A DNA stretch of 64,000 nucleotides from Lachnospiraceae bacterium (lineage in GTDB: Bacteria; Bacillota; Clostridia; Lachnospirales; Lachnospiraceae). Shown one piece after another: positions 59,506 to 64,000 of the stretch; position 1 is the stretch's first letter, and the number at the start of each line of letters is the position of its first letter. The position numbers and the translations under genes are program-made. The notes beneath the pieces were generated by a model. It ran no database searches. It was not told the DNA's origin and saw only the letters and a program-made list of their open reading frames with translations. The stretch is from contig RYVZ01000003.1 of the NCBI GenBank assembly GCA_003979345.1, positions 62,001 through 126,000 on the forward strand. Reading direction: 5' to 3'.

Positions 59506-60879
59506 ATGAAGATGAAAAAGAAATCAGAACTCATTAATGCCGTTTCAGAATTAAGGGAAGCGGATTATACCAAATCTCCGGAGCTGCAGGAAATGTATCA
59601 AAGGCTGCAGAGCGGGAGAGGAAAGCTTGCGTCAGTTTTTGATAAAAACATTAAGGCGGTCATGCAGATCAGCTCCCTTGATCTTACGATGCAGTATCAG
59701 ACTGAGAAAATTCTGGATATTTCCAAAAAGGTCGAGCTGGCATCAGAAAGGATTTTTGGAACATCAGGAAGCTCTGACTTTTCGGGGAATGCAGATAACC
59801 AGCATACCGAGCTGACGAATACGATCATAGACGTTGCGTCGGAAACGGATGATGTCTATAGAAAAATCGAAGAGGGACAGAACGAACTGACGGCGATCAA
59901 GGAGCTTTCCCACCAGACGATTGAAATATCAAAGAAGCTGCAGCAGGATATGGACGGTCTGTTTCAGATCATTGATAATATCGGGCAGATTGTTTCGGGT
60001 ATCGATTCTATATCCAAGCAGACCAATCTGCTTGCGATAAATGCCAGCATTGAGGCGGCACGGGCAGGCGCCGCAGGACGCGGGTTTGCGGTTGTGGCTG
60101 GACAGATACGGGGACTTGCGGAAGAAACCCAGAACCTGACCGGAGGCATGAATGAGTTTTTGGACGGAATCCGCAACGCTTCTCATGTGAGTGTGCAGAG
60201 TACGACAGAAACGATGAAAGCACTTGAAAGCGTGACGGAAAAGATCAACAATGTGTGGACGCTGAATAGTGAGAATCAGACGCATGTATCTAAGATCAAC
60301 GGTTCCATGGGTTCTATTGCGGCAATCAGTGAGGAACTGAGCAGCTCTATGACGGAAATGGAAAATCAGTTAAGGGACAGCACGAACTTTATGAAGCAGG
60401 TGAGCATTGAACTGGGCGAGGCTGTCAGACCGGTGGTAGAGATTGAGCAGGGACTGGACGATGCCGTAAAGCAGATTGGTTTGATGACGGAGGATGCATT
60501 CTATCACCTTGATCACGCTGAATTTGCCAAATATGTGAAAAACGCGATTTCCGCACATTGCACATGGCTTACAAACCTGAAAAAAATGGTGGCCAACCGT
60601 TCGGTGGTACCGCTTCAGCTTGATGCCCATAAATGCGGATTCGGTCATTTTTATTATGCGCTTACGCCTCAGATCCCGTCGGTGCTTCCGATTTGGAATG
60701 GTCTGGGTGAGAAGCATAAAAAATTCCATCAATTTGGCGGGGAAGTGATTCGTGCGCTTAATAACGGCGATTATTCCCGTGCAGAGCAAGTATGCAGGGA
60801 GGCTGAGGAGTTTTCCGGCGGACTGCTGAATGACCTTCAGAAGATTTGCAATCTTGCAATGTCGTCGCCGCGCGTCTAA
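59506..60879 (+). CDS. Soluble chemoreceptor with C-terminal CZB zinc-binding domain
   Basis: Protein of 457 aa without TM segments. The MCP hairpin tip is GIDSISKQTNLLAINASIEA followed by ARAGAAGRGFAVVAGQIRGL at about 165-205. The C-terminal domain (about 335-450) has the CZB zinc ligands: His in ISAHCTWL, HKCGFGHFYY with His and Cys, and the EKHKKFHQFGGEV His. CZB domains hold zinc through 3His/1Cys and sense zinc or oxidants such as hypochlorite. It is divergent from XRE paralog 1. GAGGT upstream of ATG is moderate. Confidence 0.92.
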   Translation: MKMKKKSELINAVSELREADYTKSPELQEMYQRLQSGRGKLASVFDKNIKAVMQISSLDLTMQYQTEKILDISKKVELASERIFGTSGSSDFSGNADNQHTELTNTIIDVASETDDVYRKIEEGQNELTAIKELSHQTIEISKKLQQDMDGLFQIIDNIGQIVSGIDSISKQTNLLAINASIEAARAGAAGRGFAVVAGQIRGLAEETQNLTGGMNEFLDGIRNASHVSVQSTTETMKALESVTEKINNVWTLNSENQTHVSKINGSMGSIAAISEELSSSMTEMENQLRDSTNFMKQVSIELGEAVRPVVEIEQGLDDAVKQIGLMTEDAFYHLDHAEFAKYVKNAISAHCTWLTNLKKMVANRSVVPLQLDAHKCGFGHFYYALTPQIPSVLPIWNGLGEKHKKFHQFGGEVIRALNNGDYSRAEQVCREAEEFSGGLLNDLQKICNLAMSSPRV

Positions 60880-60939
60880 CATGTCTGCTGTTTAGCATGG
60901 ATACGATAAAAGAATCGGAGTATACATAGGAATAGAAAG

Positions 60940-60990
60940 AAAAAAGTCAGGGATGTCACATTTGAACCATGTGGCAGTCCTGACTTTTTT
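60940..60990 (+). terminator. Terminator after the CZB chemoreceptor
   Basis: AAAAAGTCAGG-TGTCACAT pairs with ATGTGGCA-CCTGACTTTTT with small mismatches, then T6. Confidence 0.8.
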
Positions 60991-61127
60991 CAAAGAATCC
61001 CCATGTCAGGGCAGTTTACTGCAATGACGGCGATAAGGGCACATTTGGGGCTCTGATCCAAATTGCTGGTTGAAAAAAGGTCATCAAACTTATTTTTCAA
61101 CCTGACTCCGCAGCAGGGAAAACAGGA

Positions 61128-61454
61128 TCAGGATTTATGATTGATATCTTTCATAAAAGCGATCATGCGGGAGATCTGATCCTTGCTCATTTGGTTCATT
61201 TCAGTCACGGCGACCGCGATGTCAAATGGAAAGGGTTCGCCTGTATTAAAAAATTCCTGGGGCGTGATTTCAAAATAGTCACAGATATCAAAAAAAGTAC
61301 TCATGCTGGGAAGAGTTTTTTCGTTTTCTATTTTGTTAATGTAGCTTTCGCTTAAACCGAGTGAAAGACTCATATCCCGTGCGGAGACATCTTTGTCCAT
61401 TCTCAACCGTGTGAGGCGGCTGCAGAATTCTTTTCTGTAAGTATGCTTTTTCAT
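61128..61454 (-). CDS. XRE-family repressor, paralog 2
   Basis: Protein of 108 aa, nearly colinear with paralog 1: RLTRLRMDKDVSARDMSLSL, GLSESYINKIENEKTLPSMS, KDQISRMIAFMKDINHKS. Differences lie mainly outside the recognition helix (SESYINKIENEK identical), so both probably bind the same operator. Divergent from the HTH-receiver gene across 355 bp. Confidence 0.86.
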   Translation of the reverse strand: MKKHTYRKEFCSRLTRLRMDKDVSARDMSLSLGLSESYINKIENEKTLPSMSTFFDICDYFEITPQEFFNTGEPFPFDIAVAVTEMNQMSKDQISRMIAFMKDINHKS

Positions 61455-61502
61455 ATTAGATTCCTGTCAGTGGCAATTGTCTTTTGTGTAAGGGTTATAG
61501 GG

Positions 61503-61526
61503 AGTTGTACTACTGCTATCATTATA
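61503..61526 (-). promoter_or_regulatory. Promoter -10 and candidate operator of XRE paralog 2
   Basis: On the minus strand TATAAT (61526-61521), 9 nt, then AGTACAACT (61511-61503): same motif and spacing as before paralog 1. Confidence 0.55.
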
Positions 61527-61809
61527 GAGTATATGAGGACTGAGCGTGGATAGACAGATGCTACATTTTGCGAAAAGTACATACACCAATTATATAATTA
61601 TTAAAAAGTACCGAAATTACGTGAAAATGGTGCATTATGAAGGCCTTTTGCGGGGGATATGAAGGGACTAAATTGTTTTTACGACAAGCTGTCTGCCGGC
61701 GGTTTTCCCTCAAGTGCCAATTGATTGACGCGGATTTTGTTGTTTGATAAGCTGAACATACCATATGGATAAGTTTTATATCGTACCGGCAGTGCGGAAA
61801 GGAAGAGAG
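61527..61809. other. Rest of the 355-bp divergent region
   Basis: No gene seen. No convincing promoter for the HTH-receiver gene was recognised. Confidence 0.4.
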
Positions 61810-62472
61810 ATGAATATAGGAGATGTGATAAAGTGCAGGCGTCAAAAAAAGAACATGACGCAGGCTGAGCTGGCAGAAAAACTGAACATTACGCCGCAGG
61901 CGGTATCGAGGTGGGAGATGGGGGTTTCTTATCCGGATATTGCCATGATTCCGTTGCTATCAAAGGAGCTGGGGGTGAGCGCTGATGAGCTTTTAGGCAT
62001 TGTGCCCTCTTATCAGAAGACGGTTGAACCGGAGGTGGAAGCGTCCGGGAAAGAACTGGCACCGGACTTAAATCAGAGTCAGGCGGACAGTATATTTGAT
62101 TATGTCCAGGAGAATGTGTCAGGAGAAAACAAAAAAATTCTCGTTGTTGACGATGCAGATTTTCTGAGAACGATAGTGGAGGACATATTAACGCATTGCG
62201 GACATACCGTTCTGCAGGCAAAGGACGGGCAGGAATGTCTGAGCATGCTGTCGGAAGAGGACGTTGACGTATGCCTGCTTGACATTCATATGCCGGGTAT
62301 GGACGGGTTTGAGGTGTTAAAAAAGATAAAGCAAAATAATCCGGAGCTGAAGGTGGTGATGATCTCGGCATTGGCGCAGGAAAACAATGTAAGGATGGCA
62401 TTGCAGCTTGGAGCAGACAGTTTTGTTGTAAAGCCTTTTTCGGCGGAATGCCTGGTGGAGCGGATCGGGTAA
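61810..62472 (+). CDS. XRE HTH / receiver-domain fusion regulator
   Basis: Protein of 220 aa. Residues 1-65 are an HTH_3 (GDVIKCRRQKKNMTQAELAE, NITPQAVSRWEMGVSYPDIA). A linker of about 40 residues leads to a CheY-like receiver: ILVVDDADFLRTIVEDIL, phosphoacceptor in VCLLDIHMPGMDGFEVLKKI, ISALAQ and VVKPFS. The order HTH-then-receiver is the reverse of normal response regulators. No kinase is adjacent, so it is an orphan. GGAAGAGAG precedes ATG 61810; ATG 61765 is less likely. Confidence 0.85.
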   Translation: MNIGDVIKCRRQKKNMTQAELAEKLNITPQAVSRWEMGVSYPDIAMIPLLSKELGVSADELLGIVPSYQKTVEPEVEASGKELAPDLNQSQADSIFDYVQENVSGENKKILVVDDADFLRTIVEDILTHCGHTVLQAKDGQECLSMLSEEDVDVCLLDIHMPGMDGFEVLKKIKQNNPELKVVMISALAQENNVRMALQLGADSFVVKPFSAECLVERIG

Positions 62473-62637
62473 TGAAAGCGAGAAGTTAAATATAAAGTGT
62501 GAACCGAAAACGGACTTCGGGAACCATTGCGTGCGCCTTGACGGATGGTTTATTTATGGGTGAAGGAATTGTGCCTTGCCAAAAGTATGATATGCTAAAA
62601 ATGAGAAGGCTAAAGTTGTATGAAAGGATATAAAGAT

Positions 62638-63120
62638 ATGATAAAAGTATTATTTGTTTGCCACGGCAACATCTGCCGTTCCCCGATGGCAGAATTTATT
62701 CTGAAAAAGAAAGTTTCGGACCTTGGCATTGCCGATCAGTTCTACATCGCGTCCGCCGCAACGAGCACGGAAGAAATATGGAATGGGACCGGCAATCCCG
62801 TTTATCCGCCGGCAAAGGCGGAACTGGCAAAGCATGGCATTTCCTGTGAAGGGAAGAGGGCCGTACAGCTTAAAAAATCAGATTACGACGAGTATGATTT
62901 TCTAATCGGCATGGACGAACAGAATATTCGAAACATGGAGCGCATGATCGGACACAAAGGCGGAAAGATCAATAAGATGCTCTCCTACTGCGGCAGAAAT
63001 GATTCGGTGATCGATCCGTGGTATTCGCGGAAGTTCGACGCGACGTACCGGGATCTGGATGAGGGATGTGATGCGTTTCTGGCATATCTTCGTAAAGAAG
63101 GAATGCTTCGGGAAGATTAA
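62638..63120 (+). CDS. Low-molecular-weight protein tyrosine phosphatase
   Basis: Protein of 160 aa. P-loop VCHGNICRSPMAEF at the N-terminus with catalytic Cys and Arg, and DPWYS near residue 125 carries the general acid Asp. Such enzymes remove phosphate from tyrosine or arginine residues or from small molecules. AAAGGAT eight nt upstream suits ATG 62638; ATG 62620 is in frame upstream. The 165 bp before it hold no recognised signal. Confidence 0.93.
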   Translation: MIKVLFVCHGNICRSPMAEFILKKKVSDLGIADQFYIASAATSTEEIWNGTGNPVYPPAKAELAKHGISCEGKRAVQLKKSDYDEYDFLIGMDEQNIRNMERMIGHKGGKINKMLSYCGRNDSVIDPWYSRKFDATYRDLDEGCDAFLAYLRKEGMLRED

Positions 63121-63169
63121 AATTCTATAATCATAAAAATTCCATAAAACAATTGCTTTTTTCTTCCAA

Positions 63170-63192
63170 TGCGGTATCATATTAGATATAAT
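63170..63192 (+). promoter_or_regulatory. Possible promoter of the degV-family gene
   Basis: Consensus TATAAT at 63187-63192; the -35 region (TTCCAA, 17 bp upstream) is weak. Confidence 0.4.
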
Positions 63193-63263
63193 GATATTAA
63201 AAATCATATAATATAGTAACAGAAACTATATTGCACCATGATACTGCAAAGGAAAATAGTAAT

Positions 63264-64000
63264 ATGAGTCAGAAATTTCAAATCGTAAGTGACAGCTCCT
63301 GCGATCTTCCGGCAGAGCTGGCGGCACAGAAGCAGATTGAAGTCGTACCGTTTTATGTGTCCATGAATGACACGGAATCCATGAAAGAAGGCGTGGATAT
63401 ATCCGTGCGGGATTTTTATGAACTGATGGTGCAGAATCCGAAGAAGTTTCCGAAGTCCTCCATGCCGTCCGTGCAGGATTATAATGATGTATTTGAGAGA
63501 TATGCGGCGGCGGACATGCCTGTAATCTGCATTTGCATCACTTCCAAATTCAGCGCTTCCTATCAGTCTGCCACAATCGCGCGGAATATGATGATGGAAA
63601 AATATCCGGACGCGCAGATTCTTGTGATCGACTCTGCGGTGGACACGGTTTTGCAGGGGATTTATGTGTTGGAAGCGGTCAGCATGCGTGAAGCGGGATA
63701 TACGGCAGAGCAGGCTGTGAAGGGGCTTCAGGAGATACAGGGGAGCGGTCGTATTTTTTTTACGGTTGGAAATCTGCGTTATTTACAGCATGGCGGGCGT
63801 ATCGGTAAGCTGACAGGAATGGCGGGCGCGCTGCTTGATATCAAACCGCTCATCACGCTAAAGGACGGCGAGATTTTTCCGTCGGGTATCTGCCGGGGCA
63901 GGGATAATTCAAAGGCACTCTGCAGAAAGCTTCTGCTTCAATATATGAAAGAAATCTGCCATGACAGCAAGGAACTGAGTCTCTGTATCGGCTACGGTTA
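63264..64000 (+). CDS. DegV family fatty-acid-binding protein (3' end outside window)
   Basis: At least 245 residues are visible, open to the window edge. IVSDSSCDLPAELAAQKQIE opens the protein; PFYVSMNDTESMKEG, SSMPSVQDYNDVFERY, ITSKFSASYQSATIAR and GNLRYLQHGGRIGKL are the DegV blocks. Family members (FakB) bind fatty acids for phosphorylation by FakA. GGAAAATAG precedes ATG 63264. No fakA is seen nearby. Confidence 0.93.
   Translation, partial: MSQKFQIVSDSSCDLPAELAAQKQIEVVPFYVSMNDTESMKEGVDISVRDFYELMVQNPKKFPKSSMPSVQDYNDVFERYAAADMPVICICITSKFSASYQSATIARNMMMEKYPDAQILVIDSAVDTVLQGIYVLEAVSMREAGYTAEQAVKGLQEIQGSGRIFFTVGNLRYLQHGGRIGKLTGMAGALLDIKPLITLKDGEIFPSGICRGRDNSKALCRKLLLQYMKEICHDSKELSLCIGYG

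Overview
The window reads as a chromosomal segment of a spore-forming anaerobic Firmicute, most likely a Lachnospiraceae (Clostridium cluster XIVa) species. Support: a yabO/yabP/yabQ/divIC/spoIIE/tilS/hpt/ftsH block in the Bacillus/Clostridium order, a CotS-type coat protein, reverse-type rubrerythrin beside a PerR-like regulator, a T-box upstream of an archaeal/eukaryotic-type ProS, and strong GGAGG ribosome binding sites with Gram-positive lipoprotein signals. No transposase, integrase, CRISPR array or rRNA was seen.

Layout. 1-7.1 kb: LTA-synthase-like sulfatase (runs off the left edge), rhomboid protease, a flavodoxin/SCP2 fusion, HIT hydrolase, and a murG operon on the minus strand. 7.3-15 kb: pgi, a 2-hydroxyacid dehydrogenase, a DUF4349 lipoprotein, an HMGL-like aldolase, luxS-mtnN (activated methyl cycle) divergent from a PerR-like gene and reverse rubrerythrin; the 3' end of the latter has been tandemly copied as 55-bp units. 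15.1-15.7 kb is a graveyard containing a decayed DUF4258/YgiT-type toxin-antitoxin pair. 15.9-22 kb: a two-component system, pseudouridine synthase, AI-2E/YtvI-type permease, and T-box-controlled proS. 22.1-30.2 kb: diguanylate cyclase, mgtE, ackA, cca, a CotS-like gene, and a PEGA lipoprotein that looks leaderless. 30.3-37.6 kb: hup plus the sporulation/division/tRNA-modification block ending in ftsH. 37.9-44.8 kb: GH13 enzyme, DUF4015 lipoprotein, a small unknown protein, a six-TM chemoreceptor, thiN and two tRNA-Gly genes. 45-50.3 kb: ECF sigma/anti-sigma, two small unknown proteins, a hotdog thioesterase and pepF.

The accessory part is 50.5-62.5 kb. Its centre (51.86-58.75 kb) is a seven-gene unit: two paralogous NHL-repeat lipoproteins, three MacB/FtsX-type permeases (two of them paralogs with near-identical 3' ends), an exported cysteine-rich 92-residue protein placed between the paralogous permeases, and one LolD/MacB-type ATPase. 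I know of no described system with this composition; it is the best candidate for something new. Next to it lie two XRE repressor paralogs, each divergent from a signalling gene (a cytosolic CZB-domain chemoreceptor; an HTH-receiver fusion), with an identical 9-bp motif at the same place in both repressor promoters. The right edge holds a low-molecular-weight phosphatase and a truncated degV-family gene.
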